Shown one piece after another: positions 36,287-45,076 of a stretch of DNA of 64,000 nt. The stretch is from an uncultured Bacilli bacterium (GTDB lineage Bacteria; Bacillota_I; Bacilli_A; RF39; UBA660). The notes under the pieces were generated by a model. That model saw nothing but the letters and a program-made list of their open reading frames with translations, did no database searches and was not told where the DNA came from. Position 1 is the first letter of the stretch. Each line of letters opens with the position of its first letter. The stretch lies in NCBI GenBank assembly GCA_934130545.1, contig CAKOYD010000001.1, positions 124,001 through 188,000 on the forward strand, written 5' to 3'. The translations under genes were made by a program, and so were the position numbers.

Positions 36287-36335
36287 AATTGCTTTTTTGT
36301 TATTTTTGCAATATAATTATGTCGAGGCGGTAAAA

Positions 36336-36902
36336 ATGAAGGATAAAACTGATTTAAGAGTTATAAAAACGAATAAGATACTATTTGAGGCTCTAACTAC
36401 TTTGATGAAAGAGAAAACTTTTGAAAAGATTAAGATATCAGATATATGTGAAGTGGCTCTGATAAATCGTTCAACTTTTTATGCACATTATGAAGATAAA
36501 TATGAATTGTTATTAGCACTTATTGAAGATTTAAAAGATAATTTGTTAGTAGAGCTAAATAAGAATGAAGCTGAATCTTTGTCCAAAGAATATTTTATGG
36601 AACTTTTAGAGATTTTAATTGACCATATTGATAGTAAGAGAGAGATTTATAGTGCAATACTTTCTCATAATAAGAATGGAATATTTGTGGACTTTTTAAT
36701 TGATGTGGCTAATCGAGACTTGGCAAAAAGATTAAAGGATAATCAGGAAATAATTAAATCAAATATTCCAGCGGATATTATTTCTAAATTTTATCTTGGT
36801 GGGATAATAAATATTGGTGTTGATTGGATTATTAATAAAGATAAATATAATAAGGAACAAATACTTTTATATCTAGATAAGCTTATTCCAGATAAGTTAT
36901 AG
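36336..36902 (+). CDS. TetR/AcrR-family regulator
   Basis: A 188-residue repressor from the ATG at 36336 (GAGGCGG ribosome-binding site; an upstream ATG at 36282 would add a hydrophobic stretch within the promoter). The helix-turn-helix reads KISDICEVALINRSTFYAHY, standard for the family, and a C-terminal ligand/dimer domain of the Firmicutes TetR_C type follows. Being divergent from the exporter it most likely controls that gene, with an unknown inducer. Confidence 0.93.
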   Translation: MKDKTDLRVIKTNKILFEALTTLMKEKTFEKIKISDICEVALINRSTFYAHYEDKYELLLALIEDLKDNLLVELNKNEAESLSKEYFMELLEILIDHIDSKREIYSAILSHNKNGIFVDFLIDVANRDLAKRLKDNQEIIKSNIPADIISKFYLGGIINIGVDWIINKDKYNKEQILLYLDKLIPDKL

Positions 36903-36904
36903 TA

Positions 36905-36933
36905 AAGTCATGACTACGGTTGTGGCTTTTTTT
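36905..36933 (+). terminator. Terminator after the TetR gene
   Basis: A 10-bp stem (36905-36914 with 36919-36928, several G-T pairs) and TACG loop, followed by TTTTT. Confidence 0.88.
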
Positions 36934-36987
36934 ATTTATTCTATTTCTAATTTAAATGAATAAAATATAAGTGAAATTTGGTGATTT

Positions 36988-37098
36988 ATGAAATATGAAA
37001 TTATTAAAGTATTTGATGATGATATTAGTGAATTAGAAATAAAAGATATTGTTAATAAGAAGTTAAGCATCATTATGAATATTATAGAGTTTAATTAG
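36988..37098 (+). CDS. 36-residue protein upstream of the element 3 recombinase
   Basis: A short frame (MKYEIIKVFDDDISELEIKD onward) ending TAG at 37098, 12 bases before the recombinase reading frame opens. Same size and place as the small gene in element 1, but no clear sequence match. Confidence 0.5.
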   Translation: MKYEIIKVFDDDISELEIKDIVNKKLSIIMNIIEFN

Positions 37099-37110
37099 AG
37101 GTGATTAGAT

Positions 37111-38661
37111 ATTATTAATAAGTTAAAAGTAGGAATTTATTTAAGATTATCGAGTGAAGATAAAGATAAAATTAATAAAGATGACTATAGTGAATCTATT
37201 AAGAATCAAAGAAATATGCTAGTGGATTATATAAGTAAACATGATGATTTTTATTTGGTAGATGAATATTGTGACGAAGATTTATCGGGTGCTGGAACAT
37301 ATAGACCAGAGTTTGAAAGATTAATTAATGATTGTGAAGGGCATAGACTCGATATCGTTTTATGTAAAAGCCAGTCAAGATTTTCTAGAGATATGGAAAT
37401 TGTTGAAAAATATATAAATAATAAATTTATCGAATGGAATATTAGATTTATTGGCCTTGCAGATAATGCTGATACTGATAATTTTGGTAATAAGAAAGCT
37501 AGGCAAATTAATGGATTAGTTAATGAATGGTATTTAGAAGATATATCAAATAATATTAGAAGTGCATTTAATTCTAAAATGAAACAAGGTGAGTTTATCT
37601 CCCCTTTTGCACCTTTCGGATATGAGATTTCTTCTAATGATAATAATAAGATTGTTATTGATAAAATTGGCTCGGAAATAGTTAAAAATATTTATAATTT
37701 GTATTTAAAGGGGTTAGGATTTACAAAAATTGCAGAGTATTTAAATAATAATAATGTCCCCTCACCTTCTTTATATAAGTATCAAAAAGGATGTAAGTTA
37801 AATATAATTAGTAATAAGAGGCGTGATGAAATCAAATGGAATGGCAGTGCTGTTAAAAAGATATTAACTAATGAAATATATATTGGAAATTTAATACAAG
37901 GCAAAAGAACAACAGTTAGTTATAAGAATCATAGAATTATAAATAAAAGAAAAAGTGAGTGGATAAGAAAAGAAAATACTCATGAAGGTATTATAGATAA
38001 AGATACTTTTTATAAGGTACAGTCGATTATTAATAGTCGTAGAAGGCCCTCTAAAAAATTAGGCACGATGCATATATTTTCGGGAAAAGTTTTTTGTATG
38101 GAATGTAATAGTATGATGAAAAAAAAGAATTCACAAAGACATGAATACTTGGTATGCTCTAATAGTAATTGTCTTAATAAGTCTATACGCTATGATATGT
38201 TAGAGGGTATTATACTTAAAGAAGTTAATGGATTAGTTAGTAAATATTATGATAGTGAATTATTAAAAAAATATAGTTTAGAAGAAAGAAATATTATAGA
38301 TAAAGTAAATACTTTAAATATGCAACATAATGATTTAAGAAATAGAATTTCTAGATTAGATAATTACTTAAAGTCTCTTTATGAAGATAAGGTTAATGGT
38401 GTTATTACGGAAGAATATTTTATAAAACTTACTAATAGTTATAATAATGATAAAAAAATTATTGAAGATAACATTAAATCTGTAGAGAGTAAGATAAGTT
38501 ATTATAGAAATTATTTTAATGATAATATTATAGATAGATATAAAAGTTTTGATAATTTAAATAAGGTAATTGTTGATGAATTTGTTAATAAGATATGTGT
38601 TGGGAAGATAGCTAATAATAAAAGAAAAATTGAAGTTAGATGGCGTTTTTTATTTAATTAG
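37111..38661 (+). CDS. large serine recombinase of element 3 (non-canonical start)
   Basis: A recombinase of about 516 residues. The first ATG in frame is at 37216, but it lies past the catalytic motif. The frame upstream reads INKLKVGIYLRLSSEDKDK, holding the catalytic Ser (in YLRLS), and opens after TGA at 37102 with no ATG, GTG or TTG. An ATT at 37111 stands six bases after AGAGGTGA and is the likely start. The rest is intact: DEDLSGAGTYRPEFERL, LCKSQSRFSRD, a recombinase domain, a zinc ribbon (CMEC, CSNSNC) and a coiled coil. The annotated 481-residue product from 37216 could not be active. Confidence 0.75.
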   Translation: MINKLKVGIYLRLSSEDKDKINKDDYSESIKNQRNMLVDYISKHDDFYLVDEYCDEDLSGAGTYRPEFERLINDCEGHRLDIVLCKSQSRFSRDMEIVEKYINNKFIEWNIRFIGLADNADTDNFGNKKARQINGLVNEWYLEDISNNIRSAFNSKMKQGEFISPFAPFGYEISSNDNNKIVIDKIGSEIVKNIYNLYLKGLGFTKIAEYLNNNNVPSPSLYKYQKGCKLNIISNKRRDEIKWNGSAVKKILTNEIYIGNLIQGKRTTVSYKNHRIINKRKSEWIRKENTHEGIIDKDTFYKVQSIINSRRRPSKKLGTMHIFSGKVFCMECNSMMKKKNSQRHEYLVCSNSNCLNKSIRYDMLEGIILKEVNGLVSKYYDSELLKKYSLEERNIIDKVNTLNMQHNDLRNRISRLDNYLKSLYEDKVNGVITEEYFIKLTNSYNNDKKIIEDNIKSVESKISYYRNYFNDNIIDRYKSFDNLNKVIVDEFVNKICVGKIANNKRKIEVRWRFLFN

Positions 38662-38668
38662 GGATGTG

Positions 38669-38689
38669 TTTATGATATTCAAGGAGTTG
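38669..38689 (+). other. attR of element 3
   Basis: Element arm 38669-38683 followed by GAGTTG at 38684-38689, where the ATPase frame resumes. Confidence 0.7.
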
Positions 38690-39021
38690 CTTTAATTAGG
38701 ACACTAGCAATTAAACCGGATATATTGCTTTTGGATGAGCCATTTTCTGCTCTTGATTATCAATCACGTTTAGCAGTATGTGATGATGTATATAGAATAA
38801 TTAAAAAAGAAAAGAAAACAATTATTATGATTACTCATGATATTGCTGAAGCTATTTCTATGGCTGATAGAATTGTAATACTTACTGGCAGACCCGCAAT
38901 GGTAAAGAAGATTATGGATGTTAAGTTAACTAATTCTAGTACTCCTATTAATAATAGAAAGTGTGTAGAATTTAGTAAGTATTATGAAAGTATATGGAAA
39001 GAGTTGGATTTTCATGTATAG
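38684..39021 (+). pseudogene. ABC importer ATPase, C-terminal fragment
   Basis: The last 112 codons of the ATPase, starting RVALIRTLAIKPDILLLDEP with Walker B LLLDEPFSALD and the H-loop MITHDIAEAI. It lacks a start codon at the junction; the first in-frame ATG is at 38725, 14 codons in. The stop at 39021 overlaps the permease ATG by eight bases. Confidence 0.93.
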
Positions 39022-39802
39022 TGATGAGTATAAAAAATATTTGAAGAAGAATAAGATTAATAATTATTTAATTAAGTTTACTCAGATTAGTATATTAGTT
39101 TTATTATTACTTTTATGGGAATATTTAGCAAGAAATAATATAATTAATTCTTTTATATCTTCTTCTCCTTCAAGAGTAATTAAGGCTATTATAAATTTAT
39201 ATAAGCAAAATAATTTATTTAATAATATATGGATTACGGTATATGAAACATTAATTAGTTTTATACTAGGAACACTTATTGGAACGTTTATAGCAATTGT
39301 TCTTTGGTATAATAAATTTATATATAAAGTAGTTGATCCTTATTTAACAATATTAAATAGTTTACCTAAGGTAGCGTTGGGTCCAATTATTATTATTTAT
39401 AGTGGTGCTAATATAAATTCAATTATTACTATGGCTTTACTAATTTCGGTAATTATAACAATCATAACGGTATATAATGGTTTTGTGAATACTGATTATA
39501 GCAAAATTAAATTATTGAACTCTTTAAAGGCTACTAAAATGCAAATTCTGAAATATGTAATTTTACCAAGTAGTTATTCAACTATTATTAGTTCTTTAAA
39601 GATTAATGTTAGTATGTCTTTGATTGGGGTAATTATGGGAGAGTTTCTAGTTTCGAAAAAAGGAATTGGATATCTAATTAATTATGGTTCACAAGTTTTT
39701 AACTTAGATTTAGTGATAGCGGGAATAATTATTTTAATGATTGTGTCTTATCTTATGTATTTAGCTGTGCTTTATATTGAGAAAAAGTTAATTAGGGAAT
39801 AA
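39014..39802 (+). CDS. ABC importer permease, SsuC/ThiX type
   Basis: A 262-residue membrane protein with six hydrophobic helices and the EAA-type loop (LNSLKATKMQILKYVILPSS) that contacts the ATPase. The ATG at 39014 overlaps the ATPase stop in the same pattern as the binding-protein/ATPase junction (ATGTATAG, ATGAATAA), so it is preferred over the ATG at 38984. The gene is intact, but with both partners split it should have no working complex unless elements 1-3 excise. A terminator follows. Confidence 0.92.
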   Translation: MYSDEYKKYLKKNKINNYLIKFTQISILVLLLLLWEYLARNNIINSFISSSPSRVIKAIINLYKQNNLFNNIWITVYETLISFILGTLIGTFIAIVLWYNKFIYKVVDPYLTILNSLPKVALGPIIIIYSGANINSIITMALLISVIITIITVYNGFVNTDYSKIKLLNSLKATKMQILKYVILPSSYSTIISSLKINVSMSLIGVIMGEFLVSKKGIGYLINYGSQVFNLDLVIAGIIILMIVSYLMYLAVLYIEKKLIRE

Positions 39803-39807
39803 AGAAA

Positions 39808-39844
39808 ATCAGCACTGATAATGGGTGCTGATTTATATTTTTTT
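39808..39844 (+). terminator. Terminator of the ABC importer operon
   Basis: An 8-bp stem ATCAGCAC/GTGCTGAT (39808-39815 with 39825-39832) with a nine-base loop, followed by a T-rich run (39837-39844). Confidence 0.92.
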
Positions 39845-40480
39845 AATTTTTTTTCTTATTTTAACATTTACTTCTGGCATAATAACATTCATATCAAATG
39901 TTTTATTTAATACATTAATAAATTCTTCTATTTTGTCAGTATCTTCATTTTTAATAATTAAATCTTTAACAATACCATCAACTATATATGTTTTTAACAA
40001 ATCTTCTATTTGATGGTGTTTAATTGTTGTTTCAATATTGGAACAATTTACATTTAAACTATGTAAGATATGGCATAAACTTTCTAGAGATAATTTATAC
40101 TCTATACTGTTAGCGTAATCATATATTTGAGGTATTATTCTTCTTAAATTGAATATTGATAAATAGTCAACATTACCATATCCATCACTGGCTATAAAAT
40201 ACTTTTCTCCATTAATTTCAATTATATGATATAAACAATCAGAATTATAATATGAATCTTCATTATGATATTTAGAACTTAGAAATATTCGCTCTTGAGG
40301 GCTTAAACTATCTCTAAATTCTTGAGTAGTAATAGCGTCATAGTATAAGTCATACAAAGAATTCACTATTTTTTGTAATTCTTTTTGAGTTAATAAAGGT
40401 TTATAACCCTTTAATGTTTCTTTTGCCATAAATATTTTTAATTTTAGATCATTTTTTACTTCATATTTTTTGTCATTCAT
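39833..40480 (-). CDS. 215-residue cytoplasmic protein, unknown
   Basis: A mostly helical, charged protein (KLKIFMAKETLKGYKPLL; LSPQERIFLSSKYHNE) with no membrane segment or recognised domain. It begins 15 bases after the RnfD-like gene and is probably in its operon. A basic tail KIRKKIKKI may bind nucleic acid or membrane. Not recognised. Confidence 0.6.
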   Translation of the reverse strand: MNDKKYEVKNDLKLKIFMAKETLKGYKPLLTQKELQKIVNSLYDLYYDAITTQEFRDSLSPQERIFLSSKYHNEDSYYNSDCLYHIIEINGEKYFIASDGYGNVDYLSIFNLRRIIPQIYDYANSIEYKLSLESLCHILHSLNVNCSNIETTIKHHQIEDLLKTYIVDGIVKDLIIKNEDTDKIEEFINVLNKTFDMNVIMPEVNVKIRKKIKKI

Positions 40481-40495
40481 TTGTTAGATATCCCC

Positions 40496-41506
40496 CTATA
40501 AAAGATATGTAATAGTTAGTGGTATTATTAATTGTAATAATACTAATACTACATATATTATATTAGTTAATTTCTTGTTATATATTAGTTTATCTAGTGA
40601 ATTTACAAGTAATTTACTTAGGGCTACTGCTAATACTACTGAGTATATTGGGAAGATAAATCTAAGTATAACTAGAAATATGGCTATTATTATACCATAA
40701 ATTATTTGGTTATTCAACAAAATTGGACTAGTTTTAGAGTCCATTGATACAAATATTAGGATAAATAATAGATTGCCAATACTAATATTAAATATTCCAT
40801 AAAAATACCACATATTATTAAATAGCCCTATTATAGAGAACATAATAAATGCTGATAATAAGCATGATATAACAATACTTATTTTACTTTGATTTTTATA
40901 ATATAGATATATTAAGATAATTGCTAATAAAATTATAGGGGTATTATCATATACATTGCCTATTAAGTAATCTAGAACACTTCCAAATTTGCCCATTACT
41001 TCATTATAAGTACCTAAATAGTTTATTTTAGATAAGTTATATAATGGGTTATCTAAAGTTAGATTTGTTTTAGAAACAATATTCCAAATACTTGGTAAGA
41101 TGACAGCTAATAAATTTACATCAATATTCTTTATACTAATTGTTGTTAAAATAGATAGTACAATTGATAAGATAGTTAATATTAGAATATTAATACTAGG
41201 GCTTATAAATATTAATAAGATAATAGTTGGTATTAAATTAGCACTAGTTAATAGTTTATTACTTTTTTTAATAAGTTTATTAATAGTTATAGCGATAATT
41301 ATACTAGCAATAATAGGTATTATATATGTTAATAAAGTACTAAATACAATAGTAATATCTTTAGTATTAGTATAATTAGTTAATCCATATTTGCAGAAAT
41401 TAAATAATAAAACTACAATAAGACATTTTAATATATTGTTATTTAGTTTTGAAGTACTACTATCACTTGTTAAATATACTCCGTTTCTAACATTAAATTC
41501 GCGCAT
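40496..41506 (-). CDS. RnfD-like membrane protein
   Basis: A 336-residue protein with about ten membrane helices. The N-terminal segment and the adjacent RnfC-like gene, overlapping by one base, point to the NqrB/RnfD family of the ion-pumping ferredoxin:NAD oxidoreductase. The flavinylation motif (S/T-G-A-T) expected in RnfD is not visible. None of RnfG, E, A or B is encoded nearby. Its role may therefore differ from a full Rnf complex. Confidence 0.55.
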   Translation of the reverse strand: MREFNVRNGVYLTSDSSTSKLNNNILKCLIVVLLFNFCKYGLTNYTNTKDITIVFSTLLTYIIPIIASIIIAITINKLIKKSNKLLTSANLIPTIILLIFISPSINILILTILSIVLSILTTISIKNIDVNLLAVILPSIWNIVSKTNLTLDNPLYNLSKINYLGTYNEVMGKFGSVLDYLIGNVYDNTPIILLAIILIYLYYKNQSKISIVISCLLSAFIMFSIIGLFNNMWYFYGIFNISIGNLLFILIFVSMDSKTSPILLNNQIIYGIIIAIFLVILRFIFPIYSVVLAVALSKLLVNSLDKLIYNKKLTNIIYVVLVLLQLIIPLTITYLL

Positions 41507-42765
41507 TATTTATTCTCCTTAGCTTTCTTTACAAATTCTTTAACATTTATCTTGGCTGGGCAAACATAACTGCACATCCCACATTCAATACATTTATTAG
41601 CATGTAATTTTTCTAACACTCTTTGATTATTTACATTATGCATAATAACTACTGGTAAAATATTAACCGGACAATTTTTTATGCATTTGCCGCACTTGAT
41701 ACATTTTGTTGGTGGTTCAATATTATTAGGAATAACAGTTATGCCACATAAATTTTTGGTAATTACTAATTCATCTGAGGGAAGGCTTTTTCCGGATAGA
41801 GGTCCTCCGGCAATGAATAAATAGTCTTTTTTCTTTTTAGTGTATCCTCCAAGAGATGATATTAATTCACTTGTCAATGTACCTATTTTTACTTTAACAT
41901 TTACTTTGTTAGCACATCCATCTCCGTTAATTGTAATTACTCTTTCTGTTAGTGGCCTATTATATTTTAATAATTCATATATAGCATATATTGTTTCAAC
42001 GTTTTCAACAACAATATTTTTTTCAATAGGATATTTATTATATTCTACATTACATATTGTTTTAACTAAATATCTCTCCCAGCCACTTGGATAAGCATCA
42101 GCAATACCATATAATTTGATGTTGGGATAACTATTTATATATTTTAAATATTTGTTAATTACTTTGTCATTATTTTCTTTAACTGCAATATAACACTTGC
42201 TAATTTTTAATATCTCCATCATTGCATCAATAGTTTCTAATAGTTCTTCACATTTTTGATACATGACAGCATTGTCAGAACTTAGATATGGTTCACATTC
42301 AATACCATTTACTATTAGATAATTAATATCATTTTTACTAGTATATTTTAAAATAGTTGGATAGTCATTACCACTTAGGCCTACTATACCTGAATTATTT
42401 AACATATAAAGAAATTCTTTTTTATTATATAGTGATATATTTCTTTTAGCACCTACTCTATCTTTATATTTTTCTTTATAGTCGTTTTCAATAACAAGAC
42501 ATGGGACTTTTTTCCCCGTATCTATCATCATATCTTTAATGTCTACTAAATAACCACTTACTGATGAGTGAATTGGAAAATCTATTGTCGTATTAATGGC
42601 TACTACTTCACCTTTGTAAATATAATCTCCGATGTTAACAAGTGGTCGATAAGTTATTTGCATTTTACTTTCTAGAGGTATATATACAATTATTGGCTTT
42701 AAATAACTTTCTATTTTTTTAGTACAACTTATTTTACTACTATTTATATCTATCATAACTAACAC
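41506..42765 (-). CDS. RnfC-like iron-sulfur protein
   Basis: A 419-residue soluble protein with an N-terminal barrel-sandwich (lipoyl-like) domain, a central NADH/FMN-binding Rossmann-like region, an SLBB-like part, and two 4Fe-4S motifs near the C terminus: CIKCGKCIKNCP and CIECGMCSYVCP. This is the RnfC layout; the length matches the core of the family without the long alanine-rich tail. It heads a short operon with the RnfD-like gene and an unknown protein. Confidence 0.85.
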   Translation of the reverse strand: MLVMIDINSSKISCTKKIESYLKPIIVYIPLESKMQITYRPLVNIGDYIYKGEVVAINTTIDFPIHSSVSGYLVDIKDMMIDTGKKVPCLVIENDYKEKYKDRVGAKRNISLYNKKEFLYMLNNSGIVGLSGNDYPTILKYTSKNDINYLIVNGIECEPYLSSDNAVMYQKCEELLETIDAMMEILKISKCYIAVKENNDKVINKYLKYINSYPNIKLYGIADAYPSGWERYLVKTICNVEYNKYPIEKNIVVENVETIYAIYELLKYNRPLTERVITINGDGCANKVNVKVKIGTLTSELISSLGGYTKKKKDYLFIAGGPLSGKSLPSDELVITKNLCGITVIPNNIEPPTKCIKCGKCIKNCPVNILPVVIMHNVNNQRVLEKLHANKCIECGMCSYVCPAKINVKEFVKKAKENK

Positions 42766-42810
42766 CTAGTTTAATTATACATTATTTTTTGCTATAAATA
42801 AAGAATTATA

Positions 42811-42839
42811 ATAAAAAGAAGAAAGCAATTTTTCTTCTT
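42811..42839 (-). terminator. Terminator after trpS
   Basis: A 9-bp stem AAGAAGAAA/TTTCTTCTT (42816-42824 with 42831-42839) followed on the minus strand by TTTATT. Confidence 0.8.
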
Positions 42840-42840
42840 A

Positions 42841-43842
42841 CTAATTGTCTTGTGATAAATCTTTTCTTGATAATCCCATTTTAATTTTCATAAATTCATA
42901 TTTTTCTTTAGCTAATTCTCGTGATTTAGATATTCCGTTATCTAATATTTCATTAAATTCATCACTATTTAATATTTGGTTATATCTTTCTTGTATTTGT
43001 CTGATATGGTTAGATGTTATATCTGCTACAAACTTTTTAAATTCGCCATAACCTTTGCCGACAAACTGTTCTTCTAATTCTTTTACTGTTTTACCACTTA
43101 TTAATGAAGCGATATTTAATAAATTAGAAATACCTGGTTTATTTTCTTCATCATATTTTATAGTATTATCACTGTCTGTTGTTGCACGCATAATTTTTTT
43201 AGATATTTCTTCCGGAGAATCAAACATACTAATTACTCCTTGAGGATTTTCTTCAGATTTACTCATTTTTTTAGTTGGATCTTTTAAATCTTTTATTTTT
43301 GTACCTCCAACACTTACTAAAGGCTCAGGTAGGGTAAATGTTTGTCCATACTTGTTGTTAAATCTTTCAGCGATATCTCTAGCTAATTCAACATGTTGTT
43401 TTTGATCGATTCCAACGGGGACATAGTCGGCATCTAAGTATAGAATATCTGCAGCCATTAATATTGGATAAGTCATTAAACCAATTGTAAAATTTTTATT
43501 TTGTTTACTCTTTTCTTTGAATTGGATCATTCTAGTGGCTTCGCCATGATAAGTCGTACATTCTAATAACCATGAAATACATGGGATATATTCATTTTCT
43601 GATTGGATATAAATAGTATTTTTATTTGGATCTACGCCACAAGCTATATACATAGCAATAAATCTTCTAATTCTATTATTTAATTCAGTTGGATCTTGAG
43701 GTATTGTTAAAGCATGTAAGTCTGCAACAAATAAGTATGATTCATAGTCATCTTGCATTTCAACCATTTGTTTTATAGCACCTAGATAATTTCCTAGGGT
43801 TAATTCACCAGTTGGTTTTAGTCCTGTTAATATTTTTTTCAT
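42841..43842 (-). CDS. trpS: tryptophanyl-tRNA synthetase
   Basis: Class Ic aminoacyl-tRNA synthetase charging tRNA-Trp. The HIGH-type motif is in PTGELTLGNYLGA and KMSKS in KKMSKSEENP; the 333-residue length is normal. An AGAAGG ribosome-binding site precedes the ATG. The upstream region lacks the T-box consensus seen in many Firmicutes but has a 12-codon open frame with a Trp codon (43882-43920), a possible leader peptide. Confidence 0.97.
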   Translation of the reverse strand: MKKILTGLKPTGELTLGNYLGAIKQMVEMQDDYESYLFVADLHALTIPQDPTELNNRIRRFIAMYIACGVDPNKNTIYIQSENEYIPCISWLLECTTYHGEATRMIQFKEKSKQNKNFTIGLMTYPILMAADILYLDADYVPVGIDQKQHVELARDIAERFNNKYGQTFTLPEPLVSVGGTKIKDLKDPTKKMSKSEENPQGVISMFDSPEEISKKIMRATTDSDNTIKYDEENKPGISNLLNIASLISGKTVKELEEQFVGKGYGEFKKFVADITSNHIRQIQERYNQILNSDEFNEILDNGISKSRELAKEKYEFMKIKMGLSRKDLSQDN

Positions 43843-43881
43843 TTATTTTCCTTCTTTCTTATTATTTATTTTATATTAGTA

Positions 43882-43920
43882 TTAAAATAATAAGCACCAT
43901 CGTTTTACTAGTTTTATCAT
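43882..43920 (-). promoter_or_regulatory. 12-codon leader-type open frame upstream of trpS
   Basis: An AAGGAG ribosome-binding site precedes an ATG at 43920; the frame reads MIKLVKRWCLLF then stops, 40 bases before trpS. It holds one Trp codon followed by a rare Cys codon. It could work as a translational sensor of charged tRNA-Trp or simply be an untested small protein. No paired attenuator hairpins are obvious. Confidence 0.45.
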
Positions 43921-43978
43921 ACTTTTCACTCCTTGTTTAGTTAATTATATACTAATTTTAGCATATTGTAAATAATTG

Positions 43979-45067
43979 TTATTTATAATTATATTTACTT
44001 ATATTTAATAAAATGCTCATTCCAAGTAAGCTACTTAATAAACTAGAGCCTCCATAAGATAAAAATGGTAGTGTAACCCCGGTAACAGGAATTAATCCTA
44101 CTACAACCATAAGATTTAATATTGCTTGAAAAGATAGGCCAAAAGTTATACCAAAGGCTAAATATTTACCAAATTTATCTTCACAATTAATAGCTATTTT
44201 AAACCCTTGATAAATAATAATAGTAAATAAACTTGCAACTATTATAACTCCTAGAAAACCTAGTTCTTCACTTATAATAGCAAAAATAAAGTCAGTTTGG
44301 GGTTCTGGTAGATAAAAATGTTTTTGGATGGAATTACCTAGTCCTAGGCCTAATAAGCCTCCTGGTCCTATAGCATATAGTGATTGAATAATTTGAAAGC
44401 CACTTCCTAAGGGATCAGTCCATGGGTTTAAGAATGATAATATTCTTAGTAAACGATACGGAGCAATTATTATTAGTACAACTACTCCTACTAAACCTAC
44501 TAAGCCTATTTTAATAAAGAATGATAGTTTAACACCGCTTACAAATAATAAAGCTACAATAGTCATAACAATAACTACTCCTGTACCAAAGTCAGGTTCT
44601 AACATAATTAATCCAAAAACAAGCATTAATATACCTAAAATTGGTAGAATACCCTTTTTTATATCTCTAATATCTTTATCATTCTTGGCTAAATATTTAG
44701 ATGTAAAAATTATTAAACTTAATTTCATAAATTCACTTGGTTGAATACCTAAACCACCAATACCAAACCAACTTCTACTACCATTTCTAACGGTACCAAT
44801 ACCGGGTATTAAGACTAAGATTAATAATAAAAAGCAAACACTAAAAATAATGTTTGCTTTGTTTTTGTATTGTGTATATGGTATTTTAATTATTATAGAC
44901 ATTATTATATATCCAATTATGAGAAAGAATCCTTGAGTTTTTAAAAACTTGTATGGATCATTAAACTTATACTCGGCCCAAACATATGATGATGAATATA
45001 TCATTAGTAATCCTAGTAAGGTAATTATAATGATAGCTATTAATAATGTATAATTAATTTTTTTCAT
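43979..45067 (-). CDS. FtsW/SpoVE-family peptidoglycan glycosyltransferase
   Basis: A SEDS-family polymerase that builds glycan strands from lipid II in septal or spore-cortex synthesis. The 362 residues form about ten helices, with YSSSYVWAEYK near the N terminus, the catalytic-region GSRSWFGIGGLGIQPSEF and the C-terminal LPFLSYGGSSL. It lies nine bases after mraY. FtsW (division) and SpoVE (cortex) cannot be separated by sequence; the SpoVD-like partner upstream with a PASTA domain makes SpoVE attractive. Confidence 0.93.
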   Translation of the reverse strand: MKKINYTLLIAIIIITLLGLLMIYSSSYVWAEYKFNDPYKFLKTQGFFLIIGYIIMSIIIKIPYTQYKNKANIIFSVCFLLLILVLIPGIGTVRNGSRSWFGIGGLGIQPSEFMKLSLIIFTSKYLAKNDKDIRDIKKGILPILGILMLVFGLIMLEPDFGTGVVIVMTIVALLFVSGVKLSFFIKIGLVGLVGVVVLIIIAPYRLLRILSFLNPWTDPLGSGFQIIQSLYAIGPGGLLGLGLGNSIQKHFYLPEPQTDFIFAIISEELGFLGVIIVASLFTIIIYQGFKIAINCEDKFGKYLAFGITFGLSFQAILNLMVVVGLIPVTGVTLPFLSYGGSSLLSSLLGMSILLNISKYNYK

Positions 45068-45076
45068 ATTCCCCCT

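Larger units (their letters stand above)
32427..38689. mobile_element. Serine-recombinase element 3, about 6.3 kb
   Basis: The element is inserted in the ATPase gene just after the ABC signature motif. GAGTTG is shared by both junctions (32427-32432 and 38684-38689), and removing 6257 bases restores the frame. Arms of 15 bases (38669-38683 and the complement of 32433-32447) match at 13 positions around GAGTTG, which suggests a central GT core. Contents are an MMPL-type exporter, a TetR regulator, a 36-codon gene and a serine recombinase, the last at the right edge and reading outward. Confidence 0.9.

Noticed and set aside
36282..36335. Upstream ATG at 36282 as the TetR start.
   Set aside because: It adds a hydrophobic stretch within the divergent promoter region; the ATG at 36336 has the ribosome-binding site and the family's normal N terminus.
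24325..39802. TGA as a tryptophan codon, as in mycoplasmas.
   Set aside because: Tryptophan codons are TGG throughout and TGA ends genes such as the CDP-alcohol transferase at 638; reading TGA through at the element junctions would not give family sequence.
43842..43979. T-box riboswitch in front of trpS.
   Set aside because: No AGGGTGGNACCGCG-type sequence or antiterminator is visible in the leader on the minus strand.
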